NCBI RefSeq assembly: GCF_030867145.1
Contig: NC_134439.1
Span: 7,415,379-7,479,378, forward strand
Source of the DNA: Opisthocomus hoazin
Taxonomy: Eukaryota; Chordata; Aves; Opisthocomiformes; Opisthocomidae
Length of the DNA stretch: 64,000 nt
Direction of reading: 5' to 3'
Part shown: in pieces, positions 22,861 through 33,889 of the stretch
Numbering within the stretch: position 1 is the stretch's first letter
How the letters are laid out: each line of letters opens with the position of its first letter
Position numbers and translations under genes: made by a program
The notes under the pieces: model-generated
The model's database searches: none
The model's input: the letters and a program-made list of their open reading frames with translations, nothing else
Told to the model about the DNA's origin: nothing

Positions 22861-23550
22861 AATCAAACCCATCTTGAATGAACACGGAAGAAGAAGGGGA
22901 GGTGATAAAAGGACAGTGGGCCTGGTTAACAAAGATGCTACATCCTAACGATGTATAGCTGTTATCTGTACTATCTGATGAGTGTCAATATGAGTGCCTG
23001 CTTTCTAGGGCTCCGGGGTTAAGTTTTGGAGAGTGAATTATTTTGCTTCTTTCTGGTAGTAGAGTTTGGGTACCCAGGTAGGACCCTGCTCTTGAACATC
23101 AATGGTCCCAGGGATCGCAGGACCTCCAGCCGGCACCGAGGGATTCTCGGGGAGAACCTCTGATCACTGGACCAAAAAGTTCTGAGCAGGGACTATTAAT
23201 AAGACAAAGGCATTCTTCCAGTATCACTTTTGTTGCCTGCCTGCTGTCTGTTCATAAGTCTTTGTAATATTCGGATTTATGTTGAAAACTTGGTGTGCCT
23301 GCGTGTGTGTCTGTGTGTGTGTGTGTGGTCGCGACCATAAATGTGTGATTTTATGTTATGGTGTTTGTATTTATGTGACCTGATGGACTGATTTGGTTTT
23401 TGTGATCTAATGGATTTGTCTGGACTAAGTAACTGCCTTTGCGTGTTCTGGTTTGGTAAGTTTTCCGGGTTCTGCCTTTAGACTACTGTATCTGCATTCT
23501 CATTTATTGGGGCTGCGGAAATATTTGATGCAGCAGGAAACAGATGGGGA
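22861..23550 (+). other. Provirus 3' non-coding or eroded env region
   Basis: No long open frame or env motif is recognisable. It includes a (GT)n run near 23305-23328. By position it replaces the env surface subunit, most of which appears deleted. Confidence 0.45.
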
Positions 23551-23727
23551 ATTTCTGGCTGGTTAATGTCACTAATCAAAATGTTATTTCTTATTGTTGT
23601 AATGATTATGGCAGTGATTATGTTGGTCCCGTGTATAATACGCCTAACACAAGAGGCACTAGAGGTAACTGTGAAGAAAATTTTTGTGATGCAACTAACA
23701 CAAATTGAGCAAATGTTTTTAAGGTAA
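23551..23727 (+). pseudogene. env transmembrane subunit C-terminal remnant
   Basis: A 59-codon in-frame stretch ends at TAA 23725. It has a long hydrophobic segment ('MLFLIVVMIMAVIMLV') and then a polar tail with 'LTQEALEVTVKK'. This fits the membrane anchor and cytoplasmic tail of a retroviral TM protein. No start codon or ectodomain is present. Confidence 0.6.
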
Positions 23728-23756
23728 TGATAAGATAGCTTAGCCTTTTTGAAAAG

Positions 23757-23769
23757 AAAAAGGGGGAGA
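23757..23769 (+). promoter_or_regulatory. Polypurine tract
   Basis: The purine run 'aaaaagggggaga' lies directly before the 3' LTR, as needed for plus-strand priming. Confidence 0.85.
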
Positions 23770-24167
23770 TGTTGGGGTTGATGTAGCTTGAGAATTAACA
23801 TGACTAGGCTGCTTAAGCAAAACAGTGTGATTTAACAGGCTTTCTGGAAAAGACAGCTAAGAATAGCCATTGAGAAAGTTCTGATAGAGCACATGGTGTG
23901 GGTTAGCAAAATAAGATGTGTTCAAGGACGTGCAGGCGGTCTGTTGCTATTAGCATTAGTGCATAGTTACCAATTATAAGGGAATGTGGGGCGTGTGAAC
24001 AGTGTGTGATTTATCTCTGTAGCCTATCCGATGTAAGCGTAATCGTGTGTACAGATATGGAAAATGTATATCACCGCACAAACGGGAGAATAAAGTATTC
24101 TGACTGTGTATCTTAGCATTGCGTGTGAGAGTCGTTCCCGTCCTTTCACGGATGCTGAGACCCGGCA
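23770..24167 (+). mobile_element. 3' LTR of betaretrovirus-like provirus
   Basis: It is the same length as the 5' LTR (398 bp) with seven substitutions and no indels by eye. It is followed by GCACCC, the second copy of the target duplication. Confidence 0.95.
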
Positions 24168-24420
24168 GCACCCAGACCTTGCTTACACCCCAGTCCCTCC
24201 AGCTGCTGGCACAGAGACTGACAGATCCTGTGACCAGAAGCCTCTTCTCCAGTGACCGGCATATAGACCTTGCTGCACACACCCCTGGGTCCATCCAGTT
24301 GCTGACATCCAGGCCTACAAACCCTAAGGGCATTGGCTGCTTACCCAGTTGCTGGCACCCAGATGTCTTTTTCACACCAGTCTCTCTATTTACTGGCACT
24401 CACTGCTCTTGTACAGAGAC

Positions 24421-25868
24421 AAGGAAAGTGCTGGCTGTTCTTGAAGTGCAAGACTAAACTGTTGGCTGGTTCTGGGATTGCCGGGTGTGAGGAGGAGCTG
24501 CAACAGCACAATGTGCCAGAAATGCATATACCATCAGTTTTATGTTGGGCAGAGAACCCACAGGGACTCAGAGGGGCAGAGACCCTTGCAGGTCAAGAAC
24601 TGGTGAGTCCCCAGAACTGCAGGAGAGACATAAAATCAAGGGGACAGCTCAAGTTGTTCAACAAGGAATCTTGTCCAGTGTCTGGCTGATTGGTCTTGCT
24701 CACGTGTTGAGGCTTTTGCTGATCCCTGGATGCTGGGCTAGGAGGACATTTTCCACCCTTGGGCTTCTGTGGCTAGGTGATAAAACCACAGGAGCAGTCG
24801 TGTCTCCTACCAAACTCTCCATTTTCCAACAGTGGTCATTGGTGGAGGATGAGGAAACAGTAAGAGCTGGACAAGAAGCTGGGATACCTCTTCTGAATAC
24901 TCATGGCTATATTCTGCTCAGGTTCAGTGACTCAGAGGTGCTCCTGAGTCTGCTCACCTGGCCATGCCTGTTGCTCTGCCTTGTTTGTCCACCTGTCAGT
25001 AGTTCCCAGGTAACATAGTTATGAAGTCCAGCTGGGACAAGGAGCAGGGCTGATCCTTCACTCGGTGCCTCTGAAGCCTCTGACCATGGGCTTTGAACAG
25101 TGGTATCAGCTACTCAAGCTACACAGAGCTCCCTGGGGACTAGCTAGCTAGAGCCAGCAGTCTCTTCCCAGAGGCCTTCTTCCAGCTCTCGCTCACCTCA
25201 GACCCCCAGCCCTTTTGGGCAACTTTGCAAATCTCTTTTCAACTCACTCCTCAAGTAAGAACCTGGCATCCATTGAGGCTGTGACCAGTGTGACCTGACC
25301 ACGGTTTTATCCTGTCTGCTGGGGCTCAATTCCATAGTTTCTGAATACTGTGAAACAAGTTCATGGTCTCAACACTGAGCCACTGTGGGGATCGGTTGAA
25401 GATGCTCATGACCTTAACGTTCTCCTGTCTGTGGGGAGCTCGAACTCCTGACTCGATGGGATGACATTGTAACACTACCAGGAACAATTTGAAAGCTCCA
25501 TGAAAGCCTGTAGCCAGATGATTCTGGTTTTAATTGTATATATGAGCTTTACAGAGTAACAAAATGTGAAAAACCTTCTTTTTTTTCTTTTTAAATAAAG
25601 TTTTGCTTTTGTGAGGGTGAGAGGTGGGTTGGGGGGCGGTGAGTAGGGGGCAAGGTTTCTGCATGGAGGGCTTTTCCGGAGCCGCTTAGAGGGAACCACC
25701 CGGGGTGGGGGGCACTGGAACTGCGGGGCCTCGGCGAGACCGATGCCGGTGGCGGGCCCGGGCGGGGCCGGGAGGGGCGAGGCGGAACCGGAGCGGCAGC
25801 GCCCCCTGGCGGGACCGGCCGGGGCTGCCCCTCCGCCCCCGACACACACGCCCGGCCCCGCCCGCGCC
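24421..25868. other. Spacer 3' of V segment 2; paralogous to spacer in the later units
   Basis: About 24660-24800 aligns with 58040-58200 ('aatcttgtccag...ctggctgat'). About 25010-25250 aligns with 44690-44870 and 60700-60880. No coding gene was found. A family-2 V segment sits between these two anchors in the later units but is missing here. An AATAAA occurs near 25594 on the plus strand without a matching gene. Confidence 0.5.
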
Positions 25869-25907
25869 GGTTCGTGCCCGGCCGCAGCCCCGGCTCCTCT
25901 CCCCGTG
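25869..25907 (-). promoter_or_regulatory. 23-RSS of V segment 2
   Basis: Minus strand: heptamer CACGGGG (25901-25907), 23-nt spacer, nonamer GCACGAACC (25869-25877). Heptamer 5/7 and nonamer 6/9 match consensus. It is identical in the two sister segments at 46261 and 61804. Confidence 0.7.
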
Positions 25908-27102
25908 TCTCCCACGGCGCAGTAATACACCGCCGCGTCCCCGCGCCGGGGCCGGGCGAGCCACAGGGCGCTGGACCGGCGGTCTGCCGCCACCGACAGC
26001 CGCCCCGGAGGGACCGGCACATCCTTGGACCCTTTGTGACCGAGGGTGATAAACGCGGGGCCTCGGCCCGGGAGCTGGCGGTACCAGTAGATGTAGTCGT
26101 AGGACTGGATGTTGGGGTGTGAGCAGTTGATGCTGATGCCGGTGCCCTCGGTGGTCTCTGCTGATGGCTCCTGCTGCACCTGGGCTCTGGCCACAGCCAC
26201 TGTCGAGAAAGAAGAAGGAAAGACCAAACAGGATGAACGAACGCCCAGTTCTGTTGGTTTTTTTCCCAGAGAAGTCGTTAGGAAGAGTGGCAGTGAGACA
26301 GAGTCGGACTGGAATGCATGGAGACATACACATCAACAGAGATTGACAGTGGTACTGGGGTGGGTATGTGGAGTGAGGGAAGAAATTTTGGAGGGAATTG
26401 GAAACTGATGAATGCAGAGAGAGAATGAAAGTCAGGTGCATGGTGGATGGATGGATGGGTGGAGGGAGGGAGAGGAAACAGGAGAGCGGAGTGTGCTACA
26501 GTGAAGGATGGAGTGTTGAATTCAGAAGAAGAATAAGTGCTGAATGCACAGGGGGATGAGTGGATGGAGGGAAAAACGGCATGCTGCAGGAAAGCAAGCT
26601 TATAGTTACAGATACGAAGGAAGCAGAGAGAGTGATGAGAGAGGGGTCTTACAGAGTAGGAAGAGGGGTTAGTGATGCCAGATGCATAGAGAGATGTGTC
26701 AAAAGATGGGTGGATGAATGGATAAAGAGCAGACAGGGAAGGGAGGTGTCCCAGTGAAGGACACAGGTCTAAATTCAAGGCAATAAGCATCAAACTCACA
26801 GAAGAAGGAGAGGTTGTGTGGAAAGGCAGGTGTACAGGCACGCAGGCTCATAGCGACAGAGGTGGTGGAGAAATGGGGAGAACAAGAAGAGGAGACTCGG
26901 AGGACTTGGAAAGGGGGAGCAGAGCTGGCAGAGGGGCAGGGACGGGGAAAGACACCCCGAAGAAGGAGAGGGAAGAGCTCGTGCTGGGCTCCCTGGGGAG
27001 CAGCCCGGGCACAGCCCCGGCCCCCGCCCACCGCCGCCAGCCCCGCGCACCCAGCAGCACCGCGGCCAGCCCCGCCAGCCCCGCGCCCCGGCACCGCCGC
27101 AT
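25908..27102 (-). CDS. TCR V-alpha segment 2 (GC-rich family, copy A)
   Basis: Germline V segment. The leader exon is 27051-27102, MRRCRGAGLAGLAAVLL, with donor G|GTGCGC. The V exon is 25908-26199 after acceptor CTCGACAG. The domain begins 'AQVQQEPSAETTEGTG', has the first Cys in 'ISINCSHPNI', CDR1 with SYDY, Trp in 'WYRQLPGRGPA', CDR2 with LGHKG, and 'GDAAVYYCAVGD' at the second Cys. The sequence strongly resembles the chicken V-alpha-1 family. Everything is open and splice sites are canonical, so it looks functional. The 851-bp intron has a TGGA repeat. The leader and about 350 bp upstream are extremely GC-rich. The 250-codon frame beyond the RSS is only an effect of GC content. Two close copies occur at 46300-47505 and 61843-63056. 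Confidence 0.9.
26430..26475. repeat. (TGGA)n tract in the V segment 2 intron
   Basis: Imperfect 'ggatggatggatgggtgg' sequence. Tracts at the same intron position occur in copies B and C. Confidence 0.85.
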
Positions 27103-27460
27103 CCCGCCGCTCCGCCGCCCGCGCCTCGCTGCCCCCCGCCAGCCCCGGCTCTCTGCTCCGCCCGCGCCGCCTCCTCTCCGCCGCCTCCTCCCCTCGCCGC
27201 CGCCGCCAGCTCCGCCCCGGGGCTCAGCCCGGCGCCGGCGCCGCTCGGGCTCTCGCCCGGCCTCGCAGCGCTCGCTGGCTCTGCCCGGCCACGACTTGGT
27301 CTCCTGGGAAATGGACTCTCGCCGTCCGCCAGCGAGAATCAGCCTGCACAGAGCCAGCTGCAGTTGGGACAGCGGCAGGGCCTTGACCCAGGAGCTGGAC
27401 CGGCTTCCCCGAGCTGTGCCTGAGCTCAGGGGCTGGAAGCAGCAGCCTCTGATTCCCGCA
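27103..27460 (-). promoter_or_regulatory. GC-rich upstream region (CpG-island-like) of V segment 2
   Basis: Very high C+G with many CpGs, directly 5' of the leader ATG on the minus strand. It is almost base-for-base the same upstream of copies B (47506-47863) and C (63057-63406). No TATA box was seen. It probably holds the V promoter; this is inferred from position and conservation. Confidence 0.55.
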
Positions 27461-27554
27461 GATGGGCGGCAGAGACCGGCCGGAGCAGAGCTGCCCGCCG
27501 CGACACCGGGTGTGCGGGAGGGCAGGCAGAGGGTGTCCCAGGCACGGGCCCCTC

Positions 27555-28360
27555 GGACTCATGAGGTTCAACAAGGCCAAGTGCAAGGTCCTACACCTGG
27601 GTCGGGGTAATCCCCGCTATCAGTACAGGCTGGGGGATGAAAGGACGGAGAGCAGCTCTGCTGAGAGGGACTTGGGGGTACTGATAGACGAAAGGCTGGA
27701 CATGAGCTGGCAATGTGCGCTGGCAGCCCAGAGGGCCAACCGTGTCCTGGGCTGCATCAGGACAAGCGTGGCCAGCAGGTCGAGAGAGGTGATTCTGCCC
27801 CTCTACTCTGCTCTGGTGAGACCTCACCTGGAGTGCTGCGTTCAGCTCTGGAGCCCTCAGCACAAGAAGGACATGGAACTGTTGGAGCGGGTCCAAAGGA
27901 GGGCTACAAAAATGATCCGAGGGCTGGAGCACCTCTCCTAGGAGGACAGGCTGAGAGAGTTGGGCTTGTTCAGCCTGGAGAAGAGAAGGCTGCGGGGAGA
28001 CCTGATTGCAGCCTTTCAGTACTTAAAGGGAGCCTATAGGAAAGATGGGGACAATCTTTTTAGCGGAGACAACAGTGACAGGACGAGGGGTGATGGTTTT
28101 AAACTAAAACAGGGTAGGTTTAGGCTGGATATAAGGAAGAAATTCTTTACAATGAGGGTGGTGAAACACTGGAACGGGTTGCCCAGAGAGGTAGTGGAGG
28201 CCCCATCCCTGGAAACATTCAAGACCAGGTTGGACAGGGCTCTGAGCACCCTGATCTAGTTAGCAGTGTCCCTGCTCGCTGCGGGGGGGGTTGGACTAGA
28301 TGACCTCTAGGGGTCCCTTCCGACCCAAAACTTTCTATGATTCTATGATTCTACGATACA
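27555..28360 (+). mobile_element. CR1 LINE 3' end, sense, 5'-truncated
   Basis: The plus strand begins with '[19 protein letters not shown]', continues with '[15 protein letters not shown]' and '[20 protein letters not shown]', has a stop at 27940, and resumes with '[20 protein letters not shown]' and '[16 protein letters not shown]'. It ends in 'ttctatgattctatgattct'. It inserted upstream of V segment 2; copies B and C lack it. Confidence 0.92.
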
Positions 28361-28784
28361 GGGAGACAACAAGAGAGCACCATCAGGGTGAGCTGAGGAG
28401 AAAGGGAAAGACAAGGACAGGGCTTGGGAGCCCATGGCATCCGGCTAAGGATTGCTGGAGCTTTCTATTGAGACTGAAACTTGAAAGTACCCCAACAGAG
28501 TGGCCAGGTTTAATGTCACTTCCCTGCTGTGGAACCATCCAGCACGTGAGTCTTCTGCCAGCATTCCTGCCCTAGAAATCCTGGCGCCTTTCATCCCAGT
28601 GCTCAGAACAAGCCTTCATTGGGGAATGGGCATGGAACAAACCTGGAAATGAAAAGGCAGCAGTGCTGGAAACCAAAGCACAGCCCATATCATTAGCTGT
28701 GACACTTTGCATTCAAGATGAGCTTGTCAGAAAATTGTTACCTCTGCAAAGGGAGCCTCTGGTCCTGTGGCAATGAAGGGCAGG

Positions 28785-28792
28785 TATAAAAG
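28785..28792 (+). promoter_or_regulatory. TATA box of feather keratin gene 1
   Basis: TATAAAAG, about 25-30 bp before the presumed 5'UTR exon. The non-coding exon ends at 28851 before donor GTGAGT. The same arrangement occurs at copy 2. Confidence 0.85.
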
Positions 28793-29231
28793 CCAGCCCA
28801 GGTCCCAGCTCTCTCATTCACTTCTATTGGCTCCTTCTTCTTGGGATCAAGGTGAGTTTGAAGCCCCTTCTCTTCCTCTTTCAAAGTGAGACCTCTCCTC
28901 AGTGGACCTCCCAGCTGACAGTGGCTATGTCCTTTCGTGTGGTTTGGATCTTCTTGCCATGACAGAGGGAAGTGGGGAGAAGTTCTGCATAGAAAGAGGC
29001 TGGAATGTGGCTGAGGGGGACTTCTGGTTACAAAAAAGGAGTGAGCTTCCATGTGCCAGGGCGTTCTTTACAGAGTGATGAAGACTGTGTGGCTCCTGGC
29101 TGAGCCTCCAACACCCCACCCTGTAGTGGCATTGGCTCCTTTGTGACAAGATAACCAGCCTGCTCCTCATACACCTCTATGCTCTGTTTCCTCTCTGTTT
29201 TTTCTCGCAGCTGTACCTCCAGCCCAGAGAC

Positions 29232-29534
29232 ATGTCCTGCTACAACCCATGCCTGCCATGCCGGCCCTGCGGACCAACCCCACTGGCCAACAGCTGCAAT
29301 GAGCCCTGTGTCAGGCAGTGCCAGAGCTCCACCGTCGTCATCGAGCCTCCTGCTGTGGTGGTGACCCTGCCCGGCCCCATCCTCAGCTCCTTCCCACAGA
29401 ACACTGTTGTGGGCTCCTCCACCTCTGCTGCTGTTGGCCGCATCCTCAGCTGTGATGGAGTGCCCATCACCTCTGGGTGCTGTGACCTCTCTGGCATTTC
29501 CAGCCGCTACTCTGGCAGAAGGTACCTGGCCTGA
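29232..29534 (+). CDS. Feather keratin (corneous beta-protein) 1
   Basis: A 100-residue structural protein that assembles into 3-4 nm beta filaments of feather and related epidermis. The start is the ATG in '[10 protein letters not shown]', 21 nt after the exon-2 acceptor (CTCGCAG, exon from 29211). The family core is clear: '[19 protein letters not shown]', '[17 protein letters not shown]' and 'GSSTSAAVG', with the C-terminal 'RYSGRRYLA'. The gene has the usual form: TATA at 28785, 5'UTR exon ending at 28851, a 359-bp intron in the 5'UTR, one coding exon, and ATTAAA at 29859-29864. There is an N-terminal Cys cluster, and extra Cys at residues 74, 83 and 84, where common feather keratins have 'EEGVPISSG'-type sequence. 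It is intact. Its neighbours are TCR V segments. Confidence 0.95.
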   Translation: MSCYNPCLPCRPCGPTPLANSCNEPCVRQCQSSTVVIEPPAVVVTLPGPILSSFPQNTVVGSSTSAAVGRILSCDGVPITSGCCDLSGISSRYSGRRYLA

Positions 29535-29858
29535 TAAAGATGCTGCAAATGCCCCAGAGAAGATTCCTTCAGGAACTCAGAACATGGTGCTGGGCAAAGG
29601 ATGTAGAGTTTGGATGTGTTTTCTGTACAGCTGAATGGCTTTGCCTTTCCCCCCATTTCCTTTGTTTGCTTTGAGTCTTCTTGGCAACAAGGTTCCCCCA
29701 AGGCCACTCTGGTGGGAATCTTCTGTCTCCTTTCCCTCTATGGCAAAGTCCAGTGGACATCATGCAGGAATATCTTGACAGCCAAGGCCCACAGATCCTT
29801 GGCTGCTTCTGGGGCTCCCTGTCCTGCTGGCTTCCACTGAAGTGATATTTTTTTGCTC

Positions 29859-29864
29859 ATTAAA
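29859..29864 (+). terminator. Polyadenylation signal of feather keratin 1
   Basis: ATTAAA, about 325 bp after the stop codon. Conserved at 50913-50918 in the second gene. Confidence 0.7.
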
Positions 29865-29899
29865 AATCTGCTGTATCCAAGCCTAGGCTCCACGTGGTC

Positions 29900-30844
29900 C
29901 TTCCCTCTGTGGACACTCCCCATTGCCAAAGAAGAAGGGTGTTGCTCTGGGGTGGGAGGGGGTAAGGGCACAAGGACACCCTTCTGCATTCACAGAGGAA
30001 TGGGAGGCTGGGACACCCTGCAGTGGCTCTTCTTTTGGGCAGAAAACCTTGGAGCTGAGCAAGATATCCACGGGTGCTGTGTTGTCAGTGACTGTCAGGT
30101 TGTGCCTTGCTTTGTCTCTGCTGGCAAACGCCCTGAAAGGCAGGAGGTCCTGAGGGCTCAGCAGCCCCACGAGCTCTGAAGGAAGGGTGTTCTTGTTGTT
30201 ACGGCCGGATCTGCGCTGGGGAGGCAGGGGTTGGGTTTGGACCTCTGAAAGATGATTTGCTTTGCAGAATGGCAAGAGTGGTAATGGAAGGAACAGCTTT
30301 TGGGGTGGTGGACAGCTGCTACTCCCCCTTCTTCTCCCTTCTAAGATCCATTACAGAGGTCATGGCCGGCAGGCATTGGCAGGCGTATCAGGGAAAAGTT
30401 GCCCATGCCACTGAATGCGTTGAGGCTGGAGGTCAGAGCTAAGCGTGTGGGAACTGAGGGCAGTCAACACAGAAATGGGGACAGTGAAACTGTCTGTTTC
30501 TGAGGGAGATCATATTGCTCTGGTACACCGCATGCAGGAGAATGTGAAGATCAGCAGGAATAAGGAGCATGGGTGCATTTCCCAAGAGAGCTGCAGATGG
30601 GCTCAAAGCTCCTGACTGCTTCACTGGTCCCCCCAGAGGATCTGTGCTCACGATTTGGCTGCTATTGTGGGGGGAGGGGATATTTTTACATGTCAGTCTC
30701 ATCCCTTCTAACTGATGGAAAGGTCTCTTGGCGGCTAGTACAGGTTCATGTCTTATTTCCTGAAGGAAAATCCAGATGTCTTGGCGAAAGTGTAGAAGTG
30801 GAATGATGGAAATCCCCATTACCACGTCCTCTGTTAAGAAGAAA
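29900..30844. other. Spacer after feather keratin 1; nothing coding recognised
   Basis: The sequence is largely shared with 50950-51360 in copy 2, where about 840 bp (including the first half of the LTR at 30845) is missing. Open frames are short and not shared between the copies. Confidence 0.45.
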
Positions 30845-31476
30845 TGTCCTGGTTTCAGCTGGAATGGGTTAATTTTCCTCCCCGTAGCTGCTGTGTTTTG
30901 CATTTAGTGCGAGAAGGATGCTGATAACACTGATGGTTTTCTTTGTTGCTAAATAATCATGGAGTGTTTTTAGTTTCCCATATCCAGCTAATGAGCAGGT
31001 GTGCAGGAGCTGGAAGGGGGCATAGCCAGACAGCTAGCCCAAGCTGGCCAATGGAAATATTGCATGCCGTAGATGTCATGCTCAGTGTATAAATGGGGCT
31101 CTTTTCCAGGTGCTTGAACTCTGCTGGGAGTTCAGTCTTTTTTTTTTCCGTGAGTCTGGATGAATTCCTCTGTAATTCATGAGCTCCAGGAAACCTGTGA
31201 GTTCTGCAATTGCTTCTTGGGGACTGGCAACACAATTGGTTGTCGGACAGTGAGAATAAATCATATTCTGTATAGCTTGCTTTGCATTGTCATTACTGTT
31301 ATTGAAATTATTATATGTATTAGTATTGCCTTTGTTGTCTTATTAAACTGTCGTTACCTCAACCAATCAGTTTTACTTTTTGTCCATTCTCCTCCCTTTC
31401 CCACTGAAGAGAAAGTGAGGGGTTGAGCGAGCAGCTGCCTGGTCCTGGTTGCCGTCTGTCAGGTTATACCATGGCA
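30845..31476 (+). mobile_element. Solo LTR, TGTCCTGG...CCATGGCA family
   Basis: Same family as 185-606: 'ggttaattttc' near the start, 'tgtcatgctcagtgtataaa', 'tattaaactgtcgttacctc' and 'cctggttgccg' near the end. It is 632 bp with TG...CA ends. Copy 2 keeps only its 3' half (51370-51680), so the insertion predates the duplication. Confidence 0.75.
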
Positions 31477-31844
31477 GGAAATTACGGCCAATGAAGCATA
31501 TATCTGAATGACCAAAAGCTTCGTAAGGGCTTTTCACTTGCATGTCTGAAATGTTTTATTCCTCACAGTACTATTACTAACCACCATCAACAGCAGCACA
31601 GTTGGACTTCCTAACCCTACTGGACTAAACCTTGTAATAAGCAGAAGGTCCCTCAGGTCCTTTGCAAAGATGAAACTATCTGCAGTTGTCCTTGCTGAAG
31701 AGGAGACGGCATTACATCGGACAGATGAGTAAGCCCTTTTGACAAAGCAAAAAAAGGGGTACAGGATCCGTGCAGGTTTTACACTCCAAACTAAGGGCAT
31801 TCTTGCCAGAGGATGTTTATTTTTAATGGTGATATAAATCATGC

Positions 31845-32095
31845 AGTGACTCCGCTTTGTGGAAGGCAGGCAGTGAGCTGTCTCAACCTGTGCTTCCCAT
31901 TTCACTGCTGTGGCCTCTTGCGACAGCCAAGGTGCCTTCGCCTACCTGGGAGACCCCTGCAAGGGGTCACTAGGCAGAACAGTGGCTGTGCTTCTATTGT
32001 TCTTACTCACTTGTCTAATGCCTTGATTTACACCCTAAGAAAGAAGGAAGCAAAAGCCGCTCTGAGCAGGTTCAAGAGCTGGGATTTGTTCACAT
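31845..32095 (+). pseudogene. Olfactory receptor C-terminal remnant 1
   Basis: The plus strand encodes a TM6-TM7-like end: 'GRQAVS' (for the KA[F/V]STC region), then 'NALIYTLRKKEAKAALSRF' (TM7 exit and tail) and a stop. TM1-TM5 and the PMLNP-type motif are absent, and internal frame damage is evident. It is decayed, and its counterpart is at 52130-52366. Olfactory receptor genes beside TRA/TRD are also known in mammals. Confidence 0.65.
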
Positions 32096-32099
32096 GAAG

Positions 32100-33235
32100 G
32101 AAACAACTGGCAGGGTGACGTGATCCACACCCAAAGATCACCATAGAGCAAGGAGTTGGGAATCAACGTAACAGATAAGCAAAGGAGTCCCTGGCCTTGA
32201 CTGTGCTGTGCTACATGCAGAGCTTGACCTTGACCACGTTGAGCTGCACAGATCTCTCAGCCAGATGGCAAACTCAGCCAGCAAACTCAGCCAGCTGACG
32301 ACCCTGGAGGCAGTTCCTTCTAAGTGCCAGTGACTGTACTAGCTGGATGTCTTTAACTGCATCTAAAAGGGCAGTAAGAATTTCTCATGTGAACCGCTTT
32401 TCTGTCTGACAGCAGACATGATGAATAAAGCTGCTTTATTTATGCAAATTCTCTGAAAGCTTGAGTGACCAAACCAGGGGAACCGTTTCGTGGGCAGGGA
32501 GTTCTGTGCCCTCATTGGGGTCACCTATTTGACAGCACATAGCTTAGGGCTCCTAGCATCTGAAGGATGTAGGATCATCTATACTGCCTTCTCTTTCCTC
32601 GTAGTCATGGTCTTGTGTAACAAATGTCATTCTAAACAATACTTTAGAGTCTGGATGCCTTTTCTCTGGGAATCAAAACAAACCATGAGCTCCTGGTGCA
32701 AAACACTTCGTGCAGTCAGGCCACCTGAAGTATTAATTTGTTTCAAGAAACATGGGGTACAGGAAGGAAAAGGCAAGGTAAATGCATGCTGTGTTTGGTT
32801 GTTACTACCGTGCTTGGAGTGGACATGGAGATGTTTGGAGCTGAAACAGTGGCCCTGTGTGGTGCTCAGGGGCAGCAGCTCAAAGGGATCTGGGCAGCAA
32901 ATGGCAGGGTGGAGCCATGGAGCAGGGGGTGCATGGGGGTGGCAGCCCCCCTTCCCTGCAAACAAGCCCAGGGAAGGGACATGACCCTCTTCAGCACAGC
33001 GACAGGGATGGGGACAGGGATGACCATGAGCAGGAATGAACACAGCCCTTGTGTTCTGCTGGTAACACTGTGGAGCCAGCATAATAAGCAACAGGTTATA
33101 GCTCCGCTGGATATCGGGGCAGAGGTAACCCGAATTCTTGGAAACCACCCCGTTACCCCAAGAAGACAGTGGTGAATGTTAACAAGATCAGGGTGAGGAA
33201 GCACAGAAGAATTGTCTCAAAAAGTCTTTCTAACC
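32100..33235. other. Duplicated spacer, no gene recognised
   Basis: It aligns with 52370-53530 ('ggagtggacatggagatgtttggag', 'gtggagccagcata'). Open frames differ between the two copies, which argues against coding function. Confidence 0.45.
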
Positions 33236-33239
33236 TTGC

Positions 33240-33889
33240 AGCCAGGAGGGTACCCACCACTTACAGCTTGGGGTGGGCTGTGGTGGTGCAACCCCCCCAC
33301 CTCACACCTGGTGATCCCGAAACCAGCCAACATTACATTCTTGCTTACCCTGCAAGAACTGTTAGCTGGCATGACTGGTCACACCTGGCACGGCTGGTCA
33401 CACCTGGCACCCAGAACTAGCCAACACTGTGTTCTTGGTTACACTGCCAGAATAGCTAGCTGGTGTGACTAGCCATTATTTCTTGTCTTTAAATGAGGGC
33501 AGTGAATTGGTACAACTTGGCACTTTCCTAATGTTTTTGAAAGGGCAGTGAGTTGGGTGGATCAGGCACCCCCCAATCACACCTGGAACCACTGACGCCT
33601 GTAGTCACAGCTGCCTGGTGAATGTCAGAACTGTACCTTCTGGGAAATACTGGAATTGTATAGTTACTGTCTAAATATCGGGATTGCATCATATGGATCG
33701 TGACCAGGATGGAAAAGTACTGATGCCTATAGTCAAACATTTTCAGACTCAACAAACAGCGGTACCACAGAAGGCCCTTTGAGGTCTTCTGGTCCGCTGT
33801 GGGCTGCACTCAGGAACTCCAAGTGGGACGCTTCTCAGAGTATCTCGAACTCTGTTGGCATCACCTAGGCTGATCTCCTGGACACTTAA
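33240..33889. other. Copy-1-only spacer with short direct repeats
   Basis: It contains repeats of 'ctggtcacacctggcac' near 33365-33410 and related words up to 33590. It may be the U3 part of the LTR whose end is at 33890-34110, but this is uncertain. Confidence 0.35.

Larger units (their letters stand above)
18245..24420. repeat. Degenerate ~50-bp minisatellite, split by a provirus
   Basis: Units centred on 'ccagttgctggcacccag' recur at about 18252, 18304, 24200, 24248, 24296, 24346 and 24396, a spacing of about 48-52 bp. The repeat parts are 18245-18319 and 24168-24420. The provirus of 18320-24167 inserted into one unit and duplicated GCACCC. Confidence 0.6.

Noticed and set aside
25590-25610. 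AATAAA near 25594 as the poly(A) signal of a plus-strand gene
   Set aside because: No exon or open frame on the plus strand leads to it. Probably incidental.
25475-26227. A 250-codon frame containing the V segment 2 exon and continuing far past it
   Set aside because: The V part is real, but the part beyond the RSS is germline spacer without stops because of GC content.
26814-27610. Plus-strand frames of 190-264 codons over the GC-rich leader region, repeated at 47.2 and 62.9 kb
   Set aside because: They are antisense to the leader and promoter, with Pro/Ala/Arg low complexity, and are repeated only because the unit is duplicated.
31540-31745. Conserved stretch before the olfactory remnant as part of the same receptor
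   Set aside because: No frame on either strand gives receptor TM5 or IC3 sequence.
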